Of a stretch of DNA of 64,000 bases, positions 44,838 through 56,479 are shown in pieces. A model generated the notes under the pieces. That model saw only the letters and a program-made list of their open reading frames with translations, had not been told where the DNA came from and searched no databases. The first letter of the stretch is position 1. The number at the start of each line of letters is the position of its first letter. The DNA is taken from the NCBI GenBank assembly GCA_032622095.1, contig CP136065.1:210034151-210098150 (forward strand), written 5' to 3'. The stretch comes from Siphonodentalium dalli (Eukaryota > Mollusca > Scaphopoda > Gadilida > Siphonodentaliidae). The translations under genes and the position numbers were made by a program.

Positions 44838-45300
44838 TCTCAGAATTTCATTCACAGCTTATGTGAGACTGCAATCTAAAATATAAGAAACACCTCAGCC
44901 AGTCATAAAGAAAGACGTGGTCCCATGGTGATTCCCATATGACAATGAATACTATGTTTCTACCAAACTAATTAAGAAACATAATAGACCTATCATCAGG
45001 GGAATTAACCCACACTCATTGTTTTTGTCTGCAGGATGAGACTCAGACTCATTAAGCCCAAACAGCCTGTCAGGGGAGACAACCAGACTTAAGAGAAACG
45101 GAAGGAACAATTCTCCCAGACTCATGAAAGTCCATTACTAAAACAAGTTAATGAATAACTGAAATGCAATCGAGTACAATGCATCATGTCTGGCCAGATA
45201 TCTACCAATCAGGCTACGGAACTGATGCTTGATATAAGAATGAAGATAAATCATAGTAGACCTATATATTCGGCTTAAATTGTTTAAGATCAGTGATTTT
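44838..45300. other. no recognisable feature
   Basis: Unique by eye. Confidence 0.5.
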
Positions 45301-45326
45301 TTAATTATATCATGAAATTCAAATTT

Positions 45327-45793
45327 TTAGGGTATGATCTTTTTTAACTTTTGAGTTCAAAATATGTTTTTTACAAATTAAAGGTACTCAATCCAATCAG
45401 AGGGTCCCATATCATCAAGATACAACATTAGTTGAAAATACGCTTTAGTTATCAGAATCATTATGAGTATTCACAAAATTTGGCATTATTACCACTTGTT
45501 TTTAGAGTTATCCATCTTCATCTGCAATTTTTACCTAGACCATCCATTTGACGGCGTGTTTCTGGGTCACAAACAATTGAAATAACAAACTTAAAAAATT
45601 GATATCTGATCACTGAGCATTGATGGGTAGGTTCCGCTACTCGATTCGAATATTTATTACCCCCGAAGCCAAAGAAATAGTAATTTATGGGTGTTCAATC
45701 AGATTGAGTACCTTTAAAGAAAATTAAATTTTTTAGGCTATGATCTTTTTTTACTTTTGAGTTCAAAATTTGTTTTGTTTTGTACAAATTAAA
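45327..45793. repeat. 65-bp direct repeats flanking an M5 element
   Basis: 45327-45379 and 45727-45793 share TTTTTAGGxTATGATCTTTT, ACTTTTGAGTTCAAAAT, and GTACAAATTAAAGG or a close variant. Confidence 0.8.
45378..45717. mobile_element. M5 MITE
   Basis: TTAAAGGTACTCAATCCAAT to CAGATTGAGTACCTTTAA, inner CTACTCGATTCGAATATTTA and CCCCGAAGCCAAAGAAATAG. Confidence 0.85.
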
Positions 45794-45878
45794 GGAAATG
45801 TTTGGACCCTCATTAAAGTTTGAATGCTCAAGATCGAATTCAGTATGCCAGATTGAATTTCCCAGAATTTGAAGATTT

Positions 45879-45990
45879 GGGAAGGTAAATATTGTTAGAC
45901 CAATGTATATTCTCTATGGGAGCCTCGCATATATAACAGAATGCATTGGCACAGGCAAAATTTCAGGAAGCTCAACTCATGGAAGGGTTT
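45879..45990 (-). mobile_element. M2c fragment
   Basis: GGTAAATATTGTTAGACCAA, half a hairpin, then CAGGAAGCTCAACTCATGGA and an end AGGGTTTA. Confidence 0.75.
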
Positions 45991-46015
45991 ATATAATAAG
46001 ATAGATAGATCTTCA

Positions 46016-46128
46016 GACTGGCTATAATTTAATGACACAAGCTTTCGACCATTCAGGTGGCAGCACATCTCACTTGATAGAAGCCACCAGAATGGTCGAA
46101 AGCTTGTGTCCTTAAAATATAACAAGTC
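46016..46128. repeat. hairpin, about 48-bp arms
   Basis: GACACAAGCTTTCGACCATT pairs with AATGGTCGAAAGCTTGTGTC, and CTTCAGACTGG..TATAATTT with AAAATATAACAAGTCT. Confidence 0.9.
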
Positions 46129-46216
46129 TAAAGGTATATATCTTTAAAATTCTTCATGACTGGATATCAAAACCTGTGGACATGTTATTCCTACCACCGA
46201 CTGTTCAAAACCAAGT

Positions 46217-46612
46217 TTTGAAATAGTGTGTCTGATATTTTAATACAGAATGAGGTCCCCAGAGAGTGAAATTAGAGATGCTACCACACACAGTGGGCTA
46301 GCATCACTAAATTCACCGTCTGGTGACTTCAATCTGCATAGGCTTCATCTTCTGGGAAGTATCTATAGTCTCAAATTAATATTGTTTTTTGTTACATTTT
46401 CCCTTCTGTTCAGTTTCTAAATCCCCTAATTTGCAGAAGGTAAAATGCAGAATCGAGGTAATTACTAATGGGTGAACATCACCAACTTCAACTGCGGAAC
46501 TTCAATCTGATCCTATAGGTATCTCACAGCAGTTGAGGCCTAAGCAGAATGACGTTCTCAGAGCGTGAATTTGGTGATACTAGCCCGCCATGCGGGAGAG
46601 CGTCACTATGTC
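46217..46612. mobile_element. M4 element
   Basis: TTGAAATAGTGTGTCTGATA at the left, palindrome at 46248-46337, spacer, then a right palindrome cut after GAGCGTCACTA. Confidence 0.8.
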
Positions 46613-46724
46613 GAGGCTTGCATTCATTGCCGCTTAAAAGAAACATGTCCATGTCACCAGAAACTCATGAATAAATCTACAGCATAAGTCATTAAGACTT
46701 GCAGTAACTGCTGATTCCTAATGA

Positions 46725-46940
46725 TACAGTAATGCCCTAATTAATCGACTCCCTAACCACAGCAGAATTATGGGTAATTTTTCAGGATTTAGTCGGAAAT
46801 ATGGCTTGTTGCCATTCATCGGAAAGCTCTCGGGGAGAGCTTTCCGATGAATGGCAACAAGCCATATTTCCGACTAAATCCTGAAAAGTTACCCATAATT
46901 CTGCTGTGGTTAGGGAGTGATTAATTAGGGCATTACTGTA
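46725..46940. mobile_element. M1 MITE, near-perfect full palindrome
   Basis: TACAGTAATGCCCTAATTAA to TTAATTAGGGCATTACTGTA. Arms of about 105 bp meet at CTCTCGGGGAGAG. One base of the right arm (GGGAGTGATT) is lost. Confidence 0.93.
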
Positions 46941-46973
46941 TGTACACAGAACGACACAAGTCTGTGCAAGCAT

Positions 46974-47556
46974 GAGTTTAGTGTGCCTGTCATGTGCAGA
47001 ATGAGTATCTGGGGACCTCATTCTGTTTAGGCCTCATCTTCTCTTGAAAGTTTCTTTATTATCAAATTTCTATAGAAACTTCTTCACATAGATTCTATTT
47101 CTTTTTTATTTCAGTTTCTCTATATATCCCCAAATTGGCAGACGACACATTCCATAATCAAAGGTCCCAATGGATGTACATCACAATATTCACCATTTGG
47201 GAACCTCAATCTGAGTCTGCTTAGGACTCATCTTCTCTTGAAAGTTTCTTTATTATCAAATTTCTATAGAATCTTCTTCACATAGATTCTATTTCTTTTT
47301 TATTTCAGTTTCTCTATATATCCCCAAATTGGCAGACGACACATTCCATAATCAAACTTCCCAATGGATGTACATCACAATATTCATCATTTGGGAACCT
47401 CAATCTGAGTCTATGTCTCCCATAGCAGATGAGGTCATGCAGAATGAGGTTCCCAGAGGGTGAATTTAGTGATGTTAGCCCGCTATGTAGGATAGCGTCA
47501 CTTCAACCTCTGGGGACCTCATTCTGCAAATGACAGGTACACTGAACTCAGACTTG
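46974..47556. mobile_element. M4 element with duplicated spacer
   Basis: GAGTTTAGTGTGCCTGTCAT to ATGACAGGTACACTGAACTC. The spacer (CATCTTCTCTTGAAAGTTTC to CTCAATCTGAGTCT) occurs twice in a row, at about 47034-47218 and 47227-47411. Confidence 0.88.
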
Positions 47557-47994
47557 AGTGTTTGATTGGGGATGATGCCGGTTGTATTGAATCCATCGGA
47601 TGCTAAGTTACTACAGCTGAGGATGATTGCAGTGATGTAGGGATGTAACAAACTGCATGGCCTCTAAAATGCACCTCGATTAGATAGTCTATAGCACTCT
47701 AAGACAATGCTGAGGGATGGGAATAATTGGAAGGGAGATGTCAGATGTAATCGCGAGATCATCTATAAAGCTAAATACACGCAGAGACCCGAGGGAACAC
47801 CGAGTGTAACACCGAGGGGATTTATCCTGGCAATTTCATAAAGACACAGAATCTCGAAACTCAGGGGACGAATTACGATGATTTTCTATGGAGGATCACC
47901 TACTTTATTAATGTGATTTCATCAGCTGAAGCTGTCTATAATACCAGAATCTCTACATAATCATAATGAAGCCTTCAGGAATGATAATACTACA
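47557..47994. other. no recognisable feature
   Basis: Unique by eye. A small motif ACCCGAGGGAACACCGAGTG/TAACACCGAGGGG at 47787. Confidence 0.5.
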
Positions 47995-47996
47995 TG

Positions 47997-48145
47997 TTAC
48001 TGAGCATTCAGAGCTGTGAAACATTCCATATTACAATGATTAACCCTTTACTGAGCATTCAGTGCTGTGAAACATTCCATATTACAATGATTAACCCTTT
48101 ACTGAGCATTCAGAGCTGTGAAACATTCCATATTACAATGATTAA
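47997..48145 (+). repeat. 52-bp tandem repeat, three units
   Basis: TTACTGAGCATTCAG(A/T)GCTG then GAAACATTCCATATTACAAT then GATTAACCCT three times. The TTAA that ends the third unit is the left TTAA of the adjoining M2b element. Confidence 0.95.
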
Positions 48146-48532
48146 CCCTTTCAGTGCCAGGGGCCGATTTTTTTTTTGGGTATGCTTAAGCATGCTATAG
48201 CAAATTTAAAAACAAACTGGATAAAACCTTAGGGGCATGTTATAACTCAAAACTATCACCAAGTATTCATAGTAATAATTTTGATGCCCATGAAAAACGA
48301 AAGATTCTCTGGTACTAAACCTACAAAATAAGTCTGTTAAAGAATATAAGAAAAAATTATTAAAATTGTAAAATATTGTAAAAAATAATAACAAATGTTG
48401 AAAAATTGTTAGGCCAATGCATTCTCTTATATATGCGAGGCGACCTATGGTCGACTCGCATATATAAGAGAATGCATTGGCACAGGGTATATGAGTTGAT
48501 ACAAAAATCGGACCTGGCACTGAAAGGGTTAA
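48142..48532 (-). mobile_element. M2b MITE
   Basis: TTAACCCTTTCAGTGCCAGG to GCACTGAAAGGGTTAA with one full core hairpin, close to the 5491 copy. Confidence 0.88.
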
Positions 48533-49021
48533 AGAAGACTCTCGATCCTCCCTGAACATTTTGTACAGATCCAGGGTTATGAAATAATAATTTTTATTAT
48601 AATTTCATTGACTTTTTCTGCCAAAATATAAATTGCAATCCTCCCTCTTCTGGTCAGCTCTCATGGTAAGGAAAAGGCCAACAAACTTGTGTCACTATTT
48701 TTAACTCATGTACATGTACTGCTGAACAACAATGCAAAATTAAACAACTAGAGTATGACCGTAACGCATTCCTCAATCAAATCAAGCAGTATTCACACCC
48801 GATATTTGTTTGACCATCTGATAATAGTGTCAATGTCCACATTATTGTTGATAACATATACTAGTACCTCATGATCTTGTCTGTGATTAGGATAATATAC
48901 AGGTATTGCAAGATGATCGAGCAGGTCACAGCATTAAGATAATCATATTGGCTATTTAAACAGTTGAAACATCAAAAGGACTACAATCTCACACATTGAC
49001 CCCCACCCCACCTAACCCCCA
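48533..49021. other. no recognisable feature
   Basis: Unique by eye. Confidence 0.5.
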
Positions 49022-50045
49022 GAAAATGTAGGCGCGCAGAATCATAAGCCATACATAGAAACAGGCCTTCGATTATGAGGCGTGCGATCGCGCTCGCGCA
49101 CCATAGCACGCCTGAAATTAAATCTTGGCGAGTAATTAATCACAATCCTCGGCGATATTTGGCGCACGATTGAAAAAGGGTTTATAATAACGATCAACCT
49201 TGTTTGCTGGAGAAGACTGACAGACATGCCGTATACGATGGAAGTAATTGTTTTAAGTTTTGCGCATGCGCTAGAACATTATTATAGTCAGGTGCGTTTA
49301 GCGATGTCGTCGCATTCGTATGTAGGTCTGAGTAATTCTCGGCAAGATATTGTTACCAACATGACATATTTAAATTAATCCCACCGTGCACCCCATCACC
49401 AATGCAACGTAATTTTGGTACCATGATTGTGTTGCGTTCTAAATGAAGCCGCCCCGATGGGCGGTGAATATGAATAGAAATTGAAACTTGAGTTCGGGGC
49501 AATCAAACATTATTTTTAAAAATATCGATAGAGTTCACACAACAGGAAACAGTCACGTGGTTACATGGTCTCTGACCGCATTTCATAACAACTTACATCC
49601 AACGGAAGCATTACGACGCAATTCGAGAATGGAGTTTTAATTACTTCAATGTGGAGAATACATGTGTACAAGATGAATCACAATGGTGATAAAATTGATT
49701 TAATTTTGAGTCTTCGTTTGTCATTTTATACCCCCGAAATATCCACCAAAATCACACGCCTGGGTTTCAGGTTAGGCGAGTGACCAACCACACTCCTGCA
49801 TTTTACAGAATCGAAGGCCTGTAGAAATGTATTTTTAGCTTCGAATCATTCAGTCTCAGACAGATAGTGCAATCGACACGTCACACAGTGTGACCTCGTC
49901 TGGGTAGACACTGAAAATAGCGTTATCAGGTTCGCTCTCTGTATTTGGCCTAGGTGCGCAATCGATCGCTCGCTGGTTTTCAATTTTAGCCGCGCGATGG
50001 TGCGCAAGAGCGATCGCGCGCCTCAAAAATGAAAGTCTGAACCCC
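49022..50045. mobile_element. possible 1-kb element with GC-rich terminal inverted repeats
   Basis: 49075-49122 (GAGGCGTGCGATCGCGCTCG, CACCATAGCACGCCTGAAAT) is inverted at 49976-50030 (GATGGTGCGCAAGAGCGATC, GCGCGCCTC). A second inverted pair, GGCCTTCGATT at 49062 and AATCGAAGGCCTGT at 49811, lies inside. The interior is unique with no coding signal. Confidence 0.5.
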
Positions 50046-50070
50046 ATACCACCAACCCTTCTTGTCCATG

Positions 50071-50287
50071 TACAGTAATGCTCTAAGTAATCGACTCCTT
50101 AACCACAGCAGAATTATGGGTAATTTTTCAGGATTTAGTTGGAAATATGGCTTGTTGCCATTCATCGGAAAGCTCTCAGTGACAGCTTTCTGATGAATGG
50201 CACCAAGCCATATTTCCAACTAAATCCTGAAAAATTACCCATAATTCTGCTGTGGTTAAGGAGTCGATTATTTAGGCCATTACTGTA
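50071..50287. mobile_element. M1 MITE, full length
   Basis: TACAGTAATGCTCTAAGTAA to TTATTTAGGCCATTACTGTA. Arms of about 105 bp meet at CTCAGTGACAGC. The two termini belong to different variants (CTCTAAGTAA versus TTATTTAGGCC). Confidence 0.92.
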
Positions 50288-50385
50288 TATACAAAACTAC
50301 ATACCTTGTAAATACACACACACACATGTTCAAATAAACGTTAACATTATATTATGTCATTATATTTGCATAAGGCCCTGCCCTT

Positions 50386-50606
50386 ACAAGTTAAACTTTT
50401 TGTGGGGTCCTGTTGTTATAAGAATACATTGGAATAGTCTATTATATTCACCTGGATGGATATGTTCTGGAAATAAAAGCAGACCACAGATAATAAAAGT
50501 ATAGAAGGAGTTCTATTTATAGGAGAGAAATGTTCATAACTTATTATCGGAACATTTCCTAAGGAATAACTACTCGTCAATGAGTATTTGGTACAGAAAG
50601 GGTTAA
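50386..50606 (+). mobile_element. M2d element, left end lost
   Basis: AAGAATACATTGGAATAGTC, GAAATGTTCATAACTTATTA, and an intact right end GGTACAGAAAGGGTTAA. Confidence 0.78.
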
Positions 50607-50764
50607 ATTAAATGTCTGTCTGTACTCTATGGTACAGTGCTACCTTTCAATAATGGCAGCAATAGTGCACAGTGACATAGTTACAAGAACATATATCTGT
50701 TTTGTTTTTTTTTGCTCTATATAATTTGTCATTTATTTAAGTCAGTTCGAAATAGTTGCCAAAT

Positions 50765-51001
50765 TGGTGGACGACATGATTGACACATTTCATAATCGAG
50801 ATTCCCAATGGGTGTACATCACAATATTCACCATTTGGGAACTTCAATCTGAGTCTATATCTCCCATAGCAGATGAGGCCAGAATGATGTCCCAAGCGGG
50901 TGAATTTGGTGATGCTAGCACACTATGCGGAATAGTAACACTAAATTCACCCTCTGGGGACCTCATTCTGCAAATGACAGGCACATTAAACTCAGACTTG
51001 A
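50765..51001 (+). mobile_element. M4 element, right half
   Basis: Spacer end (TTCCCAATGGGTGTACATCA), one palindrome 50876-50970, then CAAATGACAGGCACATTAAA. Confidence 0.8.
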
Positions 51002-51099
51002 CAGTGGCGTGTTTCAAAGTACAAAAAAAACTATGACCATTAGCTCCTCTATAACAATGCCAATATTGTAACAATCTAATGTCTGTTTTAAAAAAACAG

Positions 51100-51499
51100 T
51101 TAACCCTTTACCCAACAGAAGGGCCCTGTGCCAATGCATTCTCTTATATATGCGAGTCGACCATAGGTCGCCTCGCATATATAAGAGAATGCATTGGCTT
51201 AACACATTAAAAATTATAAAATTGTTAAAGAATGTAAGAAAAAATGGTAAAAAGTGTTAAAAAAAGATTTGTTTTAGGCCAATGCATTCTCTTATATATG
51301 CGAGGCGACCTATGGTCGACTCGCATATATAAGAGAATGCATTGGCACAGGGCATAACTGTAACTATCACAATGTGGTCAAGGAGCCGGTTCCAATGATA
51401 TCCATATTTGTATGGTTCTATTGAGACAGACCGAAGATATTTTAGGCTGTTGAAGCTTTATTTGGCCGGTTTTGGCCGGTTTGTTGGGTAAAGGGTTAA
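51100..51499 (+). mobile_element. M2a MITE
   Basis: TTAACCCTTTACCCAACAGA to TTTGTTGGGTAAAGGGTTAA. Almost the same structure as 7130-7531. Confidence 0.92.
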
Positions 51500-51689
51500 A
51501 CACCACATGTCAACTGACATGTTTTCAGGGTCGATAGGTGGAAATGGCCAATTAGTGTTTTAATAGAAATAATAGTCAGGTTTAGTTACACACACATGTG
51601 ACATGTGTGCCATTCTGATCCATATATGGCCATTTTGTCATGTTTTTATAAGAAATGAGAATTTGTTCATGCTCACTGAAGCAAGCACA

Positions 51690-52109
51690 TTTGTGACCCA
51701 CCATATCAAATCCAGTCGGAAGTCGGAATTTTTTTTACCCTGTGCCAATGCATTCTCTTATATATGCGAGTCGACCATAGGTCGCCTCGCATATATAAGA
51801 GAATGCATTGGCCTAACAATTTTTTACAATTTTAATAATTTGTTCTTGTATTCTTTAACAATTTTATAATTTCACCCATACAGAGCCCCAGACAAACATG
51901 AGCATATGACACTCTTATAGGTGCTTCTATATATGTGTGGGGCTCCCTGCAGGGTAATGGATGTTTTTTTATTTTATGTCCTAAAAATTGTAAGAAACAT
52001 TTATTTAAAAAACATGATAAAAAATTGTTAGGCCAATGCATTCTCTTATATATGCGAGGCGACCTATGGTCGACTCGCATATATAAGAGAATGCATTGGC
52101 ACAGGGTAA
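51690..52109. mobile_element. M3 element, right end truncated
   Basis: TTGTGACCCACCATATCAAA then TTTTTTTTACCCTGTGCC, a core hairpin, an inner segment (GAGCCCCAGACAAACATGAG, GGGGCTCCCTGCAGGGTAAT), a second core hairpin and CACAGGGTAAAAAC. The final terminal repeat is missing. Confidence 0.82.
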
Positions 52110-52490
52110 AAACAATCACATTTGAAGCAATGAAAACTCATACTCACTGTGTACATTCGATAACCAGAAGTGAAATTGGAAAAGTGGAATATAAGCCTCT
52201 GAATCAACACCAGGGTTAAGGGTTTCTAATTAATCTCTCAGTATCATGGGCATGTTATGGTATTTTCCTTAGATGATATATTTCCAATTACTGGTACATA
52301 CAGCAGACGAGTTGTGTCAGCTCATTTCGAGAAAAATATAACTAAAGTATAAAACTCACATGTAAATAATGCCCGTCTTCCACTTCATTGTGTATTTTCA
52401 CAGATAATAGCTGATAGTTATGAACATTGTGACTGTGGTGCATGCTCTTACGGATCTATACTAAAATAAGAATGCCACTATTGCGACATT

Positions 52491-52620
52491 TGTCATTTAA
52501 AATCTGTTTTTGTAGAATGTTAGTGTAGGGCAGTATGCTGGAAACAGCATACAGTTCCCAGCATACTGCCATACACAAACATGCAACAAAAACGGATTTT
52601 AAACAACAAATGTCGCATTG
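52491..52620. repeat. hairpin, about 60-bp arms
   Basis: TGCGACATTTGTCATTTAAA pairs with TTTAAACAACAAATGTCGCA, and GGGCAGTATGCTGG with CCAGCATACTGCC. Immediately followed by an M2d fragment (52625-52705). Confidence 0.92.
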
Positions 52621-52624
52621 ACGA

Positions 52625-52705
52625 GTAGTTCCCTTAGGAAATTTTCAGATAATAAGTTCAACAAGACAATAACAATATGTTGAACTTATTACCTGAACAT
52701 TTCCC
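52625..52705 (-). mobile_element. M2d fragment
   Basis: AGTAGTTCCCTTAGGAAATT, then TTCAGATAATAAGTTCAACA and its complement ending CTGAACATTTCCC. Confidence 0.7.
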
Positions 52706-53858
52706 ACCATCTTGAATGAATATATTATCTTTTCGTTTGCCTGTCGGCTGCTTATATTTCTTGAACATCATGAATAATAGCCATTCCAATTTATAATATT
52801 ATAACTGACTGGGAGAATCCTGTTTTAATAAAGAAATGGTAAATCTGACTTGTATTGAGGTCAATAAAGTTCATATTCATATCCAGTAGAATATATAGAA
52901 GAATCATGCACTCCTTGAAGGTACGAGACGAACAGTAAAGAATTTACACATAAACTAATTTGTCATTGGATGATTCTTCGCACCATTCAACACTAAAGAT
53001 TTATACATTTCAGTGTGCCTGCAGGTCCGAAGTAATACAATTCAAGGGCATTCAAGGTCTCATCTTGACAATTTTCAAGGTTTTTCAATGTCCTTAATTA
53101 TAAAGCTCTAGGCCATTTGAGGCCAATTGAGGCCAATTCTCCGCTATCTGTTTTCAAGAACTAGGGCCTTGTGAATCGATTAAATTTGATTCGGAATCTT
53201 TCATAGATTCGATTTGATTCGAAATCTGCTGCCCTGATTTAAATTTTATCGGATATTTTCCATCAGGTACATTCCCATTGTTTCAAAAGATTACAGGGTA
53301 TATAAATCACTACTAAGAAACTTCGCAATATAATCGAACGTGCACAAATATAGATAACTCTGTCGCATATTATCTAAAATAGAGCACACAATCTCTGCAC
53401 AAATGACGTAAATACATTGGGACTCAGTTTTTCCAGGAGTTGCATGTCACGAGGGAATTGCATACAAAATCATTCAGTGAAAATCTGGTTTTCCACAAGT
53501 TATGCCTACTGACTTAAATGTTGTTTCCTGAACTGTTCCATATGTTCAGAATTTCGATCATACACTCGAGAGTCAAGACAATGATTCGATACGATTTTGA
53601 ATCTTTTGCCAGATTTTATTCAAGATTCGATTCAAAATAAAAACATCCGATTTGCAGAGCCCTATCAAAAACCTTAACTAAATAGGGTAAAGTGCGATCA
53701 AAATCAATTACAAGTTGAGTATTAAAGCAGTGCAATATACTGCTAAAATTCAAAGCCTTTCATGTCAATTCAAGTACTTACCAGGCCTTAAATGGTCGTT
53801 TGTGGCATTCAATATTAATTTGGGTTTTGAAGGCCCCGCGGGAAACCTATTTAGGGTT
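52706..53858. other. no recognisable gene
   Basis: Unique by eye apart from short GATTCGATT-rich wording near 53180-53640. Confidence 0.5.
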
Positions 53859-54029
53859 TTAACCCTTTCAGTGCCAAGACCGATTTTTGTATCAACCCAT
53901 ATTTCCTTGATAATTTTTCAAATTTATTGATTATAATAATGTGATACATTATTATAATCAATAAATTTGAAAAATTATCAAGGAAATATGGGTTGATACA
54001 AAAATCGGACTTGGCACTGAAAGGGTTAA
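53859..54029. mobile_element. M2b short form, almost perfect palindrome
   Basis: TTAACCCTTTCAGTGCCAAG to CTTGGCACTGAAAGGGTTAA. Arms of about 80 bp differ at one or two bases around AATGTGATACATT. Confidence 0.93.
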
Positions 54030-54759
54030 ACCTAAAGCTAGCTAATAGCTGCCCATGACCCTAATTTCAAATTATACTTTTTTGTAAATCAGTAATTACT
54101 AAAGCAATCAGCTTGAAATTTCTGCCAATCATTGTCTTTGAATAAATTTCCACAGCCATAGGCTAAATTTACATACTCACAGATGTTGCTATATATCTCC
54201 AATACTCATGAGCTATTTAGACTCCCAAATGATACCGACCTTTGATTGAAACATGTCAAAAAGCTTTTGACGAACAACACATAATAAATCCTTCAGAACT
54301 CATCCTATGTCTATCACAGAGGAATAGGGAATGACAATCTTGTTAAGTCCGAACTCTGTAGTCAATGACGCCGGGTCAGCCATCAATAAAAAACATTTAA
54401 GTGATATCGCAGTCGGTGTGGCGAATCGGTTTACTCTCGAGTGAACGAGTTTGGTGAATTATTGATGTCGTGTGTGACATGTTGAATCCATCTGATTATA
54501 TTGCATGTCGCTTTAATGTCCCAGTCACATCATTTTTGTCTTACGCCTAGACTGATATTAATAGTACTGGCATGATCAAAATAATCTGTGCTACATTAAT
54601 TTATATAGGACATCGCCAATTATAGGTTTTTACTTTGATGGTTATTACAATTAGGCCTGTAATTTTCAATATTGTGGCCGAGTCATAACATCCAACAACA
54701 TGTTGGGGGGTACCATACTAGCTGGTAAATGCAAATCAGTGACATCACATTTACAGCTG
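54030..54759. other. no recognisable feature
   Basis: Unique by eye. Confidence 0.5.
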
Positions 54760-55012
54760 TTAACCCTTAATACTAAATGGATTCTCCCACTCAGTTTAAA
54801 AGTATACATTGGAATGGTCTATTATTCATCTTTTCAGGATAAACTAGGAGACGACAGTCAGATGAAAAAATAAAACAGATAAAACAAGTAATGACGGATT
54901 CTTATTCAATGATGGGAAATGTTCAGATAATAAGTATTTGTTGAACTTATTATCAGAACATTTCCTCAGAGAACTACTTGTCCCAATGAGTATTTAGTAT
55001 AGACAGAGTTAA
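54760..55012 (+). mobile_element. M2d element, complete
   Basis: TTAACCCTTAATACTAAATG to AGTATAGACAGAGTTAA. An inner hairpin AATGTTCAGATAATAAG..CTTATTATCAGAACATT. Confidence 0.85.
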
Positions 55013-55382
55013 AGATTGTCTATCTCTTCCAGGTCACAATTACAACAACACAATATTTATAAATCCTTAATTAAAGTCTATGAATAGCTATTTTGTGAAT
55101 AAAATACAGAACAAAGTGAAAAATTAATTATTTGTCTGCAAAGGCATAACAAAGTGGTTTATTTCTATCGTCAAAGAATAATTCAGATATGCGAACCCAA
55201 TTGATATCTGCACATAAGCTTAATTGTTTTTTTTTAAGTGTGATTTATGCATAATCAGCTAAATGACTGAACTTAGCCTACCATAGATAATCAATGTGAT
55301 ATGTGCTATTGTTACACAAAATAAAGATGATAGTGGCCTGCTGTTATTATTGAGATGGTTGTGATATGGACCCCGATGGTTG

Positions 55383-55599
55383 TACAGTAATGCTCTAATT
55401 AATCGACTCCTTAACCACAGCAGAATTATGGGTAACTTTTCAGGATTTAGTCGGAAATATGGCTTGTTGCCATTCATCGGAAAGCTCTCCCCGAGAGCTT
55501 TCCAATGAATGGCAACAAGCCATATGTCTGACTAAATCCTGAAAAGTTACCCATAATTCTGCTGTGGTTAAGGAGTCGATTAATTAGGGCAATACTGTA
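55383..55599. mobile_element. M1 MITE, full palindrome
   Basis: TACAGTAATGCTCTAATTAA to TTAATTAGGGCAATACTGTA. Arms of about 105 bp meet at CTCTCCCCGAGAG. Confidence 0.92.
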
Positions 55600-55794
55600 G
55601 TTCTCATAATGATCAGCTAATAAGGGTGGTTGAATTCAATGGCTCCACATGTATAGAACCCCCAGTTGAAATACAATTTGACGTGATTGAGGATACTAAC
55701 AAGATAGAGTTCTCCTTCTTGGTATGCTTTTGGTATGCTCTAAACATTTTCGCATTGATTTATGTTCTAATAATAGTCCCGAAACCTGTCCCAC

Positions 55795-55930
55795 GGATGT
55801 GATAAGAAATTCTATAAAAAAATCTATATTAATTGCTAGAAACTTTTCCGGACAAGTGTTCTCGATTCATATCTTTTATTTTATACCCCGGAATCTATAT
55901 AAAACTTTCGAAGAGAGATAGACCATCTTA
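55795..55930 (+). repeat. diverged dispersed repeat
   Basis: Matches 9990-10125 in order (ATATTAATTGCTAGAAACTT, TTTATTTTATACCCCGGAAT). Open on one frame, but it resembles no protein known to me. Confidence 0.5.
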
Positions 55931-55949
55931 TGAGAATGCAATGACATAC

Positions 55950-56050
55950 AAAGTCAATGTAAATAACGTTAGGCCAATGTATTCTCTTATATATCCGAGG
56001 CTCCCACATGAGAGAATGCATTGTCACTTGGTATTTGAAAAATTTCAGAA
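55950..56050 (-). mobile_element. M2c fragment
   Basis: GTTAGGCCAATGTATTCTCT, a broken hairpin and AAAATTTCAG. Confidence 0.7.
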
Positions 56051-56479
56051 TTATCAATTAAATAAAACACGTTGTCATCTTTTTTTTGTGAACGGTGGAT
56101 CGACAATCAAAAGACACCATCTCTTCATATTAAAACAAAAAATAGGAAAATAAACTTTTTGTGCATGGTAAATAAAAACTTCTGACATCATTAGTGGGGA
56201 ATTCCACATCGATTCAAAACATGGAATAGGAGATGGACCATTGCAGAATTACGCTATCACGATTTTCTCAGCTATAAAACGCAGGTTTGATTAAAGGGCT
56301 TTGACCTGCACTTTCGCGAACAACGTTACAACTGCCACTGTAAGTAAAAACTGAGCAAACACAATCAAATAATGAAAAAAATAATGCATCTGATCTAACA
56401 TGACTTTAACCGTTTCAACAGAATTGAGAAGTATCTTTCCGTCGATGTCCAACTGAATGTCCACGGAATAAATTATAAC

